From NCBI RefSeq assembly GCF_007673095.1, contig NZ_VDYZ01000001.1:62001-126000 (forward strand): DNA of 64,000 bases, read 5' to 3'. The DNA comes from Corynebacterium glyciniphilum AJ 3170. Lineage in GTDB: Bacteria; Actinomycetota; Actinomycetes; Mycobacteriales; Mycobacteriaceae. Numbering within the stretch: position 1 is the first letter of the stretch; each line of letters starts with the position of its first letter. The translations under genes and the position numbers were made by a program. The notes under the pieces were generated by a model, which did no database searches, was not told the origin of the DNA, and was given only the letters and a program-made list of their open reading frames with translations. Positions 18,060 to 26,342 of the stretch are shown here, one piece after another.

Positions 18060-18345
18060 AATAAGTGTCCATCGCCCCGACGATCTCGGGCCTCTGCTCG
18101 GGGATGTCCGCCTGGAGCTGGGGGTCACGCAGTCAGCGTTGGCGGCGAAGGCGAAGGTTGGACGCGAGTGGCTCAATGCGTTTGAGTTGGGGGACAAGTG
18201 GACTGCGCCGTTGGACATGGTCTATCGGGTGTTGAGCGCCCTGGAGGTTACGGTGGAGATGGTGCCGGAGCCTGCGCCACACCCCGACCCCGATGACGAT
18301 CTCATTGACCTGAATGAGTTGCTTGACAGGACGCTGGAACATTGA
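18052..18345 (+). CDS. hipB: HipB-like XRE family antitoxin/repressor
   Basis: This 97-residue protein has one Cro/C1-type HTH: GDVRLELGVTQSALAAKAKVGREWLNAFE split over helices near residues 18-46, followed by VYRVLSALEVTVEMVP, a pattern typical of HipB. The acidic C-terminus (PDPDDDLIDLNELLD) resembles the HipA-contacting tail. No other in-frame start exists, and no ribosome site precedes the ATG, so translation may be leaderless or weak. HipB represses its own operon and neutralises the HipA kinase. Here hipA is broken, so the protein is an orphan repressor if it is still expressed. Confidence 0.75.
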   Translation: MTTISVHRPDDLGPLLGDVRLELGVTQSALAAKAKVGREWLNAFELGDKWTAPLDMVYRVLSALEVTVEMVPEPAPHPDPDDDLIDLNELLDRTLEH

Positions 18346-19116
18346 GCGCGCGGCCCGGCCCTCGCTCCGAAGAAACCCTGGCCGTCGTGATGAACGGCAG
18401 GGTCGTCGGCACGGTCCGTCCGTTCAGAGCGACTGGAGGCCGCGTTGTCACGCAGTGGCGGCCTACGACCCGTGGGCAACTCCGAGGTCGGCGACATGTT
18501 GCGTAGGGCGATGGCGGATCTTCCGGTGTCGTCGTCGAACGCTACGGCCGCGCTCGTCTTCCTGACGGCCGGTGGGTACGCGTGCACCTGGAGGATATGT
18601 GCCAGGCAACAGGGACACCGCAATTTAGCAAGTATGAGTCACAGCGGGGCCCGGGTGCACGCGAGGTGGCGGAACTTATCGCGAATGTCAGCAGTAACGC
18701 CCACGAAGACACTCGGCGTTTCGTCCAGGCGTTGATCTTCAACTGGTTGATCTGCGGAACAGACGCCCATGCGCGGAATTACTCAGTTGTTCTGCGTGGT
18801 GGGAACGTGCGGCTCGCCCCGCTGTATGACGTCAACTCCCATCTTGCTTACACCGACGGGGGTTCCAGCGATCTGTCGATGGGGATCGACGGCATCTTCC
18901 GGGCGTCCCTACTGACCCGCCGACGGTGGGGTTGACGAGGCGATGCACCTCCATGTGGATCCTGACTGGATGGTCACGGAGATTGATCGGCAGATGGCGC
19001 GTCTCGTCGATAGTATGCATGCGGCGGCAGACGTGGACAGCGTCAGCAGGTACGGGAGTTCCGTGGTGGCGCGGCTGCTGGAGGCGACTGAGCGGTGGGT
19101 TGGCCGGCTGGAATGA
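18342..19116 (+). pseudogene. hipA: hipA serine/threonine kinase toxin, broken
   Basis: Pieces of HipA follow hipB with a four-base overlap (TTGA). The N-terminal LAVVMNGRVVGTV is readable from 18342, but that frame meets a TAG near 18505. The kinase C-terminal part is open at 18582-18935 with HLEDMCQA, GTDAHARNYS (catalytic loop region) and LAPLYDV. A frameshift at about 18930 moves the last 60 codons to another frame, ending at 19116. Only about 258 codons of the usual 420-450 remain, so an internal section is also lost. The toxin should be inactive. Confidence 0.8.
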
Positions 19117-19525
19117 GACTACTGGTTGAAAGTGTGGGGGCACGCCTACGGTGACGCCGTCTCTCAAGCTCATGATGGTCAGTGCCGCTTACTGACAATC
19201 CTGGGATGTGTCGCCAATTGACGACACAGTTCATTGGAGTCATTCACTTGTGAGACGGATTGCCGGTAGTCGGCCTTGCCGGATTCAGCCAACAATCGCG
19301 TGAGCGTCGCGCCCGCCAGCGTGGGCAACAGGATGAATGTCTTCTGACTTCAGTGTATCGGCGGCATTCTGGTGCGGGCCGGACCCTGTTAGATTGGGCG
19401 CCGACTCAATGAGGGTAGGGCCATGTGGTGCAGGTGTGCGATGTTGGCCATCCTGGCGGTCAGATTTCCCTTAGTGTATCCGTTGTGAATGTCAGTTCCG
19501 TGTGTACCCGAGGAAAGCAGCGCAG
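19117..19525. other. Non-coding stretch after the hip remnant
   Basis: No supported gene lies here. It contains a third copy of the 16-bp hip palindrome at 19210 and ends with the GAGGAAAG ribosome site of the next gene. I see no terminal repeats or integrase. Confidence 0.5.
19210..19225. promoter_or_regulatory. HipB operator-like palindrome 3, downstream of hipA remnant
   Basis: GTCGCCAATTGACGAC matches the sites at 18018 and 18044. Flanking TGT and ACA extend the dyad to 22 bases with only one mismatched pair. It lies beyond the end of hipA, away from any gene start that I can identify. Confidence 0.5.
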
Positions 19526-20023
19526 ATGATCGCTACCATCCGCTCCGGCGGCCAGTCGGGTGTCGACAGGGGAGCCCTCGATGCTGCCCGAGCTGCTGGT
19601 ACTCCCGTCGTGGGCTGGTGCCCTGCAGGCGGATGGGCGGAGGATCACCCGACGCCTCCGGGGCTCCTGACGGACTACCCGGAGTTGACGGAGACTCCGT
19701 CCTCGGAGACGAGGCAACGCACCGAGTGGAACGTCCGTGACAGTGACGTCTCGCTCATACTGACCGCTCCGGGCGGGACGTCTCCGGGGACCGATCTGAC
19801 GGTGGGGTTCGCGAGCCATTGGCAGCGTCCCCACCTGGTCCTCGACGCCTCAGCATGGGGCCGGAGCGACATGACGGCAGTTGCACACGATGTGTCAGAG
19901 TGGCTGCGACAACAGGGGAGTGGACTCGTGGTGAATATCGCGGGACCGCGCGCCAGCGAGTGGGCAGGAGCGTACGCAGCCAGCTACCGCCTGGTCACAG
20001 CGCTCCTGGACGCCGGCGCTTAA
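19526..20023 (+). CDS. Putative molybdenum cofactor carrier protein
   Basis: The 165-residue product opens with SGGQSGVDRGALDAA and continues with GWCPAGGWAEDH, WNVRDSDVSLIL and APGGTSPGTDLTVGFA. These are the conserved segments of the putative molybdenum-carrier family (Rossmann-like, related to LOG/DprA folds). Its proposed job is to bind and protect molybdenum cofactor in the cytoplasm. The ATG at 19526 has GAGGAAAG about eight bases upstream; an earlier ATG at 19502 lacks one. No molybdoenzyme or moa/moe gene is nearby. Confidence 0.78.
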   Translation: MIATIRSGGQSGVDRGALDAARAAGTPVVGWCPAGGWAEDHPTPPGLLTDYPELTETPSSETRQRTEWNVRDSDVSLILTAPGGTSPGTDLTVGFASHWQRPHLVLDASAWGRSDMTAVAHDVSEWLRQQGSGLVVNIAGPRASEWAGAYAASYRLVTALLDAGA

Positions 20024-20090
20024 TAAGCTTCCCTGCCACGGTAGTCTGTGCACACTCTTATATTTTCGATACTAGGTGGGAGAACACACT

Positions 20091-20723
20091 GTGACTGGCC
20101 CGGAATTCCAGAGCTCTCAAGGCTCCGACAATGAACGTAGTGCAGATGGCGCCGGAGGGCGGTGGTCCGGAGAGGCTATGCCGGGTAGTCCTTACGGTAG
20201 CCCCGCCACGGGAAACCAGACCCAAGCGTACGGCGCTCCCCAGGGGCCCGGGAACGGCCTGCCCGGCTACCCGGGGCAGTACGGCAACCCGGGCCAGCCC
20301 GGCCCCTACGCGGGCGCCGCCATGTACCCGGGGTATCCCGCCCCGCCACCGTCCACCAAGAAGAAGGTCGTGGCGGCACTGCTGGCGTTCTTCCTGGGCG
20401 GCACGGGCGCCCACAACTTCTACATCGGCAATAAGGGCCGCGCGATCGCCCAGCTGATCTTCCTCATCGTCACCTGGGTGATCGTGATCGTGGGGTATTC
20501 GCTCGCCATCGCCGGTACCGGTACCGAGATGGTCAGGACCTACTCCGGCGAGACCTATTACGTTGACGAGGACCCGGACATGATCATCGGCGGCGGGCTT
20601 CTCGCGATCCTGGGCTACCTGATGATGGGAGCTCTCTGGATCTGGACGATGGTGGAGTTCATCATGATCCTCACCAGCACCGGCCGCTATGGTCGGGATC
20701 GCGAGGGCTACATGCTGGTGTAG
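20091..20723 (+). CDS. TM2 domain membrane protein
   Basis: A 210-residue protein with a Gly/Pro/Tyr/Gln-rich cytoplasmic N-terminal region (about residues 20-85) and a TM2 domain: KKKVVAALLAFFLGGTGAHNFYIG begins the first helix and its conserved G-x-x-x-H-x-F-Y-x-G turn; further membrane segments lie near 125-150 and 175-200. The GTG at 20091 has GGGAG eight bases upstream. TM2 proteins are widespread with no settled function. It is probably monocistronic. An ATACTAGG stretch before the ribosome site may be its -10 region. Confidence 0.8.
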   Translation: MTGPEFQSSQGSDNERSADGAGGRWSGEAMPGSPYGSPATGNQTQAYGAPQGPGNGLPGYPGQYGNPGQPGPYAGAAMYPGYPAPPPSTKKKVVAALLAFFLGGTGAHNFYIGNKGRAIAQLIFLIVTWVIVIVGYSLAIAGTGTEMVRTYSGETYYVDEDPDMIIGGGLLAILGYLMMGALWIWTMVEFIMILTSTGRYGRDREGYMLV

Positions 20724-20812
20724 AGGGTCCCACCATGCCGGTAGGACAGGGAGCGGCCGACCCCGGGGGTACTGTCGTTCACCGGGGAAAGGCACAACGC
20801 CGTGGGGCGGTC

Positions 20813-20818
20813 TATACT
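20813..20818 (+). promoter_or_regulatory. -10 box for the small peptide gene
   Basis: TATACT lies 57 bases before the start codon at 20876, allowing a leader of about 50 nt that carries the ribosome site. Confidence 0.5.
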
Positions 20819-20875
20819 CTGAGTTGAGACACTGAAAGAGTCAGCTCTCTCCCACTTTCTGAAAGGTAAAATCTT

Positions 20876-21076
20876 ATGGACACCAGCATCATCAGTTCCC
20901 TCGGCGACGGAATCTCCACGCTCCTCCACGGCCTGTGGCAGGGCTTCAAGCAGCTGATCGACACCGTCGGCGGCAGTGCGGCGGAACTGGAGAACGGCAT
21001 CGGCAGCGGTGAGCACAACCAGGACGTCGCAGGCTCCATCGCCGGTGTCATCGGCAGCTCGGGATCGTCCGAGTAG
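20876..21076 (+). CDS. Small porin-like (PorH/PorA-type) or secreted helical peptide
   Basis: A 66-residue peptide preceded by AAAGG about nine bases upstream and a TATACT promoter. It starts with MDTSIISSLGDGISTLLHGL, then an acidic Ser/Gly-rich tail. Size, the MD-start, the amphipathic helical pattern and lack of a signal peptide recall the PorA/PorH channel peptides of the corynebacterial outer (mycolic acid) layer. The similarity is of style, not of a clear alignment. A hairpin at 21101-21136 follows. Confidence 0.5.
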   Translation: MDTSIISSLGDGISTLLHGLWQGFKQLIDTVGGSAAELENGIGSGEHNQDVAGSIAGVIGSSGSSE

Positions 21077-21100
21077 TCCGGACAATCCGGGAACAGCACG

Positions 21101-21136
21101 CAGGGGCCGCACTCTTTCCTAACGGGTGCGCCCCTG
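21101..21136. terminator. Hairpin between the small peptide gene and the convergent SDR gene
   Basis: CAGGGGCCGCAC (21101-21112) pairs with GTGCGCCCCTG (21126-21136) with a one-base bulge. It overlaps the last codons of the SDR gene and could serve both directions; no T-run follows. Confidence 0.5.
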
Positions 21137-21988
21137 TTCTGCGTCTGCGGCGGCCCAGCGGAACCCCCGGTTCAGTAGCCGCATCACTCCCCGGTACGCC
21201 CACGGGAGATTGACCTGCGCCCAGCGCCCCAGACGGATATCGCCGCTGGTGTAGAGCAGGTACCTGCCTTTCCGCGTCCCGTCGACGATCTTCTGCGCGG
21301 CCTGTGAAGGGGTCGCCGCATGCCCCTGGAACAGCTTCTTGACCTTCTGCACCCGCTCCGCGGTCTGGTCCACCCCGTCGATGTCGATGGTTCGCACGAG
21401 GGGAGTGTCCACCGCCCCGGGGACAGCGACATGCACACTCACACCGTGCGGGGCGAGGTCGAAACGCAGGACCTCACACATACCCAGTACCCCGCCCTTC
21501 GAGGCGGAGTACGCCGCGTGCCACGGCAGCCCGATGAGCCCCGCGGCCGAGGACACGCAACACAGGCGGCGTGGCCGCGCCCGCCGACCCGTCCCGACCT
21601 TCCCCGCCTCCGTCATCGCCGGGACAAGAGTCTCGACGATGTGCACTGTACCCATCAGGTTCACGTCGATGACCTTCGCCCACTTCTCGTGCGGCAGGGT
21701 CCGGGGATCACCCCAGATCGCGATGCCGGCGACATGGAAGACCTCGTCCGGAGCCCCGAACTCACCGGTGATCCGCGACACCCAGGAACGGACCTCGTCG
21801 ATCTCGGTGATGTCCAGGGCCTGGTCGTCCAGTAACGCCCCCGGACGGATGTCGGTGATGTCGTGCGCCGTCGTGTCCAGGCCGTCCTCGTCCCGGTCGG
21901 TGATCATCACCTCGTGCCCCTCACGCGCCAGGAGTAACGCGACCTCGCGCCCGATACCGGACGCCGCTCCCGTGACCACACACCGCAT
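21119..21988 (-). CDS. Short-chain dehydrogenase/reductase
   Basis: A 289-residue classical SDR with the cofactor motif TGAASGIGREVA near residue 6, an HVAGI (NAG-like) strand near 91, catalytic Ser in VSSAAG and the YSASK pair (YxxxK) near 160-164. The C-terminal extension contains a Trp/Arg-rich stretch that may touch the membrane, as in mycobacterial lipid-acting SDRs. AAAGGG lies seven bases before the ATG. It follows mycothione reductase on the same strand after 60 bases, but no shared pathway is evident. The substrate is unknown. Confidence 0.87.
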   Translation of the reverse strand: MRCVVTGAASGIGREVALLLAREGHEVMITDRDEDGLDTTAHDITDIRPGALLDDQALDITEIDEVRSWVSRITGEFGAPDEVFHVAGIAIWGDPRTLPHEKWAKVIDVNLMGTVHIVETLVPAMTEAGKVGTGRRARPRRLCCVSSAAGLIGLPWHAAYSASKGGVLGMCEVLRFDLAPHGVSVHVAVPGAVDTPLVRTIDIDGVDQTAERVQKVKKLFQGHAATPSQAAQKIVDGTRKGRYLLYTSGDIRLGRWAQVNLPWAYRGVMRLLNRGFRWAAADAEQGRTR

Positions 21989-22048
21989 CGTCGTTCCCTT
22001 TCCGGCGACCGGCGTCGACCCGACCGCACACTAGGTTCCCCTACAAAC

Positions 22049-23503
22049 CTAGCGCAGATCCAGGCCCAGGACGGCGTTCTCCACCAGCTCGCTCAACGAG
22101 GGGTGCGGCCAGTACTGCCTGGTGGCGAACTCGGCGAGATCCAGGTCGAACTCGATGGCGGTCACCAGCAGCTGAATCAGCGTCGCGGCCTGCGGGCCCA
22201 TGATGTGGGCCCCGAGCAGGCGGTGCGAGTCAGCGTCCGCGATCAGCTTGCAGAACCCGGTGGTGTCCTCCATCGCCCACCCGTAGGCGATATCGGCGTA
22301 CTCCTGCACCTTCACGGTCACGGTACGGCCGTTCTCCTGTGCCCAGGTACGCGCCTCGTCCTCCGTCATGCCGACATACCCGATCTGGGGGTGGGTGAAG
22401 ATCCCGCCCGGGACGTTGTCGTGCTTGAACTTCTCCAGCTCGCCCTCCGATGCGCCGACCTTGCCGACCTCGGCAACATTGTGGAAGACCGCGCGGGCCT
22501 CCTGGTTCGCCACATGCTTGAGCTGCAGCTCATTGGCGGCATCGCCGAGTGCCCACACCCCGTCCGCGGACGTCCGGCCGTAGTCGTCGACGAGGATTCT
22601 GCCGTCCTCCGCCAGGTCCACGCCACCGGCCGAGGCGTTCAACAGGTCGCCGTTGGGTACGCGCCCCTGGGCGAGCAGCACCTCATCGCAGTCGATCTCC
22701 CTGCCGTCGTCCAGCGTGAGCGTGACCAGGCCACCCTCGGCACGGGCAGCGGTGACTGTGTGCCCCAGGAGATTCGTCCACTGCGACCCCGCCAACTCGG
22801 TGAATCTCGAGGATACGGTCGCGTCGAAACGGCGCAGCAGGGACTCCGACCGGTTGATGACGATCACCTCCACACCCAGCGCAGAGAAGATGTGGGCGAA
22901 CTCCACCGCGATGATCCCGCCACCCAGGATCACCAGCGTGCGCGGCAGCTCGTCCATCCTCATGATGTCGGCGTTCGTGCGGTAGGGGATGCCTGATTCC
23001 TCGATCACCTCCGGCACCCACGTCCGCGTGCCCGTGGCCAGGACAATCTGGTCACCGGTGATTGTCCGGGCGCCGTCGCCCTCGCCGATACGCAGCGTGC
23101 GCTCGCCGGTGAAGGAGGCCATGTCACTGAACAGGGTGATATTCGGGGTCTCGTCACCGCGCCGGTACTCCTCACCGCCCCGGGAGATCGGGTCGATACG
23201 TTTCTCGAAGACCCGCTCCTTGAGGTCGTCCCAGTTCACCCGCCAACCGGCCACCGGCATCGGCGCGGCCGCCGCCCCGCCGATCGGATAGAGGTTGTAC
23301 CGGCCGGCGTCCGCCAGCTCGCGCGCCACATCGGCGGCGTAGACGTACATCTTGGTCGGAATACAGCCGACGTTGATGCAGGTGCCGCCGAAGACACCTT
23401 TCTCGACAACGGCGATCTTCCGGTCGTTCAGGTCCTCGGGAATGGAATTCCCCGAGCCGGTGCCGACGATGATGAGGTCAAAGTGTTCAGGCGTGTCAGT
23501 CAT
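22049..23503 (-). CDS. mtr: Mycothione reductase
   Basis: A 484-residue class I pyridine-nucleotide disulfide oxidoreductase. The FAD motif GTGSGNSI near residue 13 and the redox pair GGTCINVGCIPTK near 38-50 are present, along with an NADPH-binding LGGGIIAVEFAHIFSALG and the C-terminal HPSLSE with its catalytic His. The unusual GSGNS in place of GxGxG(A/G) fits Mtr. It reduces mycothiol disulfide with NADPH, keeping the main low-molecular-weight thiol of actinobacteria reduced. The start at 23503 overlaps the hydrolase stop by four bases and also has a TACCAT box seven bases upstream, so it may be both coupled and separately transcribed. Confidence 0.92.
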   Translation of the reverse strand: MTDTPEHFDLIIVGTGSGNSIPEDLNDRKIAVVEKGVFGGTCINVGCIPTKMYVYAADVARELADAGRYNLYPIGGAAAAPMPVAGWRVNWDDLKERVFEKRIDPISRGGEEYRRGDETPNITLFSDMASFTGERTLRIGEGDGARTITGDQIVLATGTRTWVPEVIEESGIPYRTNADIMRMDELPRTLVILGGGIIAVEFAHIFSALGVEVIVINRSESLLRRFDATVSSRFTELAGSQWTNLLGHTVTAARAEGGLVTLTLDDGREIDCDEVLLAQGRVPNGDLLNASAGGVDLAEDGRILVDDYGRTSADGVWALGDAANELQLKHVANQEARAVFHNVAEVGKVGASEGELEKFKHDNVPGGIFTHPQIGYVGMTEDEARTWAQENGRTVTVKVQEYADIAYGWAMEDTTGFCKLIADADSHRLLGAHIMGPQAATLIQLLVTAIEFDLDLAEFATRQYWPHPSLSELVENAVLGLDLR

Positions 23504-24621
23504 GGCACCGATGGTACGTCCACCCACGCGTCGATGGCGGCAAAGGCCGCGGCCCTGACATCCGGACGTGAGAGGAAGACGTCATGCATCGCTCCGGGGA
23601 TGACACGGACCTCGCAGTCCGGGTCCACCAGAGGGGCGGCCGCCTGCATCTGTGACGGTTTCAGCACCGTGTCGGTCACGAAGGCCTGCTGTTCCGGGAC
23701 GTCTACGCCGGTGCCCCTGCCGTCGGCCACCATCTTCCCTGCACTGTGGGCGTCCGAGCACAACAGCAGTGTTGGGACTCCGGTGGAGAACGACCCGCTG
23801 TGCAGCTTGTTGATCTCCCGGCTGACACCCACCAGCCAGCTGACCTGTTTCGGACGGGGGAGCGGTGGCTTGAACTCCAGGTCGTAGTCCCATTCACCGT
23901 GCTTGGAGACATGCAGGCTCTGCCCGTAGGTCGGATTGATGCCGCCGGGGACGTGCCAGGTCGGCCAGAAGCGGGCGAGATGGGGGAAGATGCGGCGGAT
24001 GATCAGGTTCGTCGCCCGGTCGAACTGCAGGTCCAGCCACGGGCTGTTCAGGATCACCGCGTCAATGCTGGCGTGCAGCGCGGCACGCGCGGTGTCACCG
24101 AGCTGTGTCGCCGCGTGCAGTCGGGAGACGAACATCGTCACATCCAGTCCGCCGGTCGAATGGCCGACCAGGGTGGTGGAGCCGTGTCCGGCGCTGAGCA
24201 GTGACAGTGCGACCGCGAGGTCCTCGTCATAGAGTGACTGGGAGGTCACATGGTGCCAGGTCTGCCCCTCGCGATGCGACCGTCCGCACTTGCGCAGGTC
24301 GATACCGTAGACGGCGTAACCCAGGTCGTGGAAGTGCTCGGCGACGTGGGTCTGGAAGAAGAAGTCGGTCATTCCGTGGACGAACAGGACGGCGGGGCGC
24401 TCCCCCCATTCCGGTGTGTCTGTCGGTCGGTAACGGACGAGTGTGGCGCACACTGTGCCCGGTGCAGCCTCGGGCTCGCCGTCCGGGTCGGCACCGAAGT
24501 CGATGGTGTGGCGCGTGTACCCGTCGCCCAGGATATCCGGCGCAAAGTCCAGTTCATGGACACTTTGTCCCAATGGATGGGAAAGTACGGTGGCGAGATT
24601 CTGGTGGCTGAGAGCATTCAC
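23500..24621 (-). CDS. Alpha/beta hydrolase (lysophospholipase-like)
   Basis: A 373-residue hydrolase with oxyanion segment FVHGMTDFFF and nucleophile elbow GHSTGG (catalytic Ser). The C-terminal MHDVFLS supplies the His of the triad, and an Asp in LLLCSDAHS is a candidate acid. The GTG at 24621 is preferred because a TACACT box lies eight bases upstream; the longer frame to 24744 has no ribosome site and a non-conserved N-terminus. The stop overlaps the mycothione reductase ATG by four bases. Substrate unknown; a link to mycothiol chemistry is suggested only by overlap. Confidence 0.8.
   Translation of the reverse strand: MNALSHQNLATVLSHPLGQSVHELDFAPDILGDGYTRHTIDFGADPDGEPEAAPGTVCATLVRYRPTDTPEWGERPAVLFVHGMTDFFFQTHVAEHFHDLGYAVYGIDLRKCGRSHREGQTWHHVTSQSLYDEDLAVALSLLSAGHGSTTLVGHSTGGLDVTMFVSRLHAATQLGDTARAALHASIDAVILNSPWLDLQFDRATNLIIRRIFPHLARFWPTWHVPGGINPTYGQSLHVSKHGEWDYDLEFKPPLPRPKQVSWLVGVSREINKLHSGSFSTGVPTLLLCSDAHSAGKMVADGRGTGVDVPEQQAFVTDTVLKPSQMQAAAPLVDPDCEVRVIPGAMHDVFLSRPDVRAAAFAAIDAWVDVPSVP
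23511..23516 (-). promoter_or_regulatory. -10 box of mtr (leaderless)
   Basis: TACCAT on the minus strand ends 7 bases before the mtr start, inside the 3' end of the hydrolase gene. Confidence 0.5.
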
Positions 24622-24629
24622 GGGATGCC

Positions 24630-24635
24630 AGTGTA
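24630..24635 (-). promoter_or_regulatory. -10 box of the hydrolase gene (leaderless)
   Basis: TACACT on the minus strand ends 8 bases before the GTG at 24621 and decides that start. Confidence 0.5.
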
Positions 24636-24838
24636 ATGCCCCTGACCGCCTGTGTTCGTGCGTCGGAACCGGTTCAGAAGAAGGCCCGTGGTTTACACGG
24701 GCGCAGGGGCGGGTTGTACCGGTAGCCACGATGGCACGTATCATCGTGCCATTGTGGACGCCGCGTGTGGTTTATGGCAGTGCCCAGAACGCCACCGGCT
24801 GCGGCGAACAAGCAGCGATGAAAAGGATTGAGCTTAAC

Positions 24839-26320
24839 GTGTCACCTTCCCAGAATGATCACGTCGACGTCGCCCTCATCGGCGCCGGTGTCATCTCCAC
24901 CACCCTGTCCGTGATGCTGCGTCAGCTCCAGCCTGACTGGAGCCAGCTGATCATCGAGCGCATGGACGTCCCCGGTGCAGAGTCCTCCTCGCCGTGGAAC
25001 AACGCCGGCACCGGCCACTCGGCCCTGTGCGAGCTCAACTACACGCCCGAGGTCAACGGCAAGATCGACATCTCCAAGGCTGTCGGCATCAACGAGAAGT
25101 TCCAGGCCTCCCGTCAGTTCTGGTCCTACCTCGTGGAGAACGGCACCCTCGGCGAGCCCAGCGAGTGGATCAACCGCACCCCGCACATGTCCTTCGGTCA
25201 CGGTGCCGCACAGGCGGACTACATCAAGGCCCGCTATGAGGCACTGAAGGACCACCCGCTCTTCCCGGACATGCAGTACACCGACTCGGAGGAGGTCTTC
25301 AGCGAGAAGCTCCCGCTCATGGCGGACGGCCGTGACTTCTCCGAGCCGGTGGCGATCTCCTGGACCGACGCCGGTACCGACATCAACTACGGTGCGCTGA
25401 CCCGCCAGTACCTGGACGCCGTCACCGCCGAAGGTGTCGAGGTCCGCTACGGCAACAACGTCACCAACGTCACCCGCGACGGTGCGGGCTGGAAGCTGGA
25501 GGTGAAGAACCTGCACAACGGTGACACCTCCACCGTGCGCGCGAACTTCGTGTTCGTCGGCGCCGGCGGTATGGCCCTGCCGCTTCTGCAGAAGGCCGGC
25601 ATCCCGGAGATCCGCGGTTACGCCGGTTTCCCGATCTCCGGCGAGTGGCTGCGGTGCACCAACGAGGAGGTCATCGAACAGCACTCCGCGAAGGTCTACG
25701 GCAAGGCCGCCAAGGGCGCCCCGCCGATGTCGGTGCCGCACCTGGACACCCGCATCATCGACGGCAAGAAGGGCCTGCTCTTCGGCCCGTACGCCGGCTG
25801 GACCCCGAAGTTCCTGAAGAACGGCTCCTTCCTGGACCTGTTCAAGTCCCTGCGCCCGGGCAACATCCCGTCCTACCTGGGTGTGGCGGTCCAGGAGATG
25901 GGCCTGACCAAGTACCTGGTCGAGGAGGTCCTCAAGGACCAGGCGGCCCGTGTCGAGTCGCTGCGCGAGTACATGCCCAACGTCAACGGCGACGACTGGG
26001 AGCTGGTCACCGCCGGACAGCGCGTCCAGGTGATCAAGCCGATCGGTGCACCGAAGTTCGGTTCACTGGAGTTCGGCACCGCACTGGTCAACTCCGGTGA
26101 CGGCAGCATCGCCGGTCTGATGGGCGCATCCCCGGGAGCATCCATCGCCCCCTCGGCGATGATCGAGGTGCTGGAGCGGTGCTTCGGTAACCGGATGGCA
26201 GACTGGGCCCCGAAGCTCAAGGAGATGATCCCGTCCTACGGCGGTCGTATCTCCAAGGACACCGCGCTATTCAACGAGCAGTGGGAGCGCAGCCAGAAGA
26301 CCCTGAAGCTCGAGAAGTAG
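24839..26320 (+). CDS. mqo: Malate:quinone oxidoreductase
   Basis: The 493-residue product carries the FAD-binding VALIGAGVISTTL near residue 10 and the diagnostic SSPWNNAGTGHSALCELNYTP split over two segments near 48-68. C-terminal GASPGASIAPSAM is also typical. Mqo is a peripheral membrane flavoenzyme that oxidises malate to oxaloacetate and feeds electrons to menaquinone, the main malate-oxidising enzyme in corynebacteria. The GTG at 24839 gives the usual length (about 500); AAGGA lies 11 bases upstream. An ATG at 24818 would add seven residues. It is divergent from the hydrolase gene. Confidence 0.95.
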   Translation: MSPSQNDHVDVALIGAGVISTTLSVMLRQLQPDWSQLIIERMDVPGAESSSPWNNAGTGHSALCELNYTPEVNGKIDISKAVGINEKFQASRQFWSYLVENGTLGEPSEWINRTPHMSFGHGAAQADYIKARYEALKDHPLFPDMQYTDSEEVFSEKLPLMADGRDFSEPVAISWTDAGTDINYGALTRQYLDAVTAEGVEVRYGNNVTNVTRDGAGWKLEVKNLHNGDTSTVRANFVFVGAGGMALPLLQKAGIPEIRGYAGFPISGEWLRCTNEEVIEQHSAKVYGKAAKGAPPMSVPHLDTRIIDGKKGLLFGPYAGWTPKFLKNGSFLDLFKSLRPGNIPSYLGVAVQEMGLTKYLVEEVLKDQAARVESLREYMPNVNGDDWELVTAGQRVQVIKPIGAPKFGSLEFGTALVNSGDGSIAGLMGASPGASIAPSAMIEVLERCFGNRMADWAPKLKEMIPSYGGRISKDTALFNEQWERSQKTLKLEK

Positions 26321-26328
26321 CAGGGGAC

Positions 26329-26334
26329 TAGACT
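26329..26334 (+). promoter_or_regulatory. -10 box of cobA (leaderless)
   Basis: TAGACT ends 8 bases before the cobA ATG at 26343, just after the mqo stop. Confidence 0.5.
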
Positions 26335-26342
26335 CTGAACCC

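Noticed and set aside
22031..22052. CTAGGTT/AACCTAG dyad near the mtr stop as a DtxR site or terminator
   Set aside because: Spacing does not fit DtxR and the stem is too short and AT-rich to be a convincing terminator.
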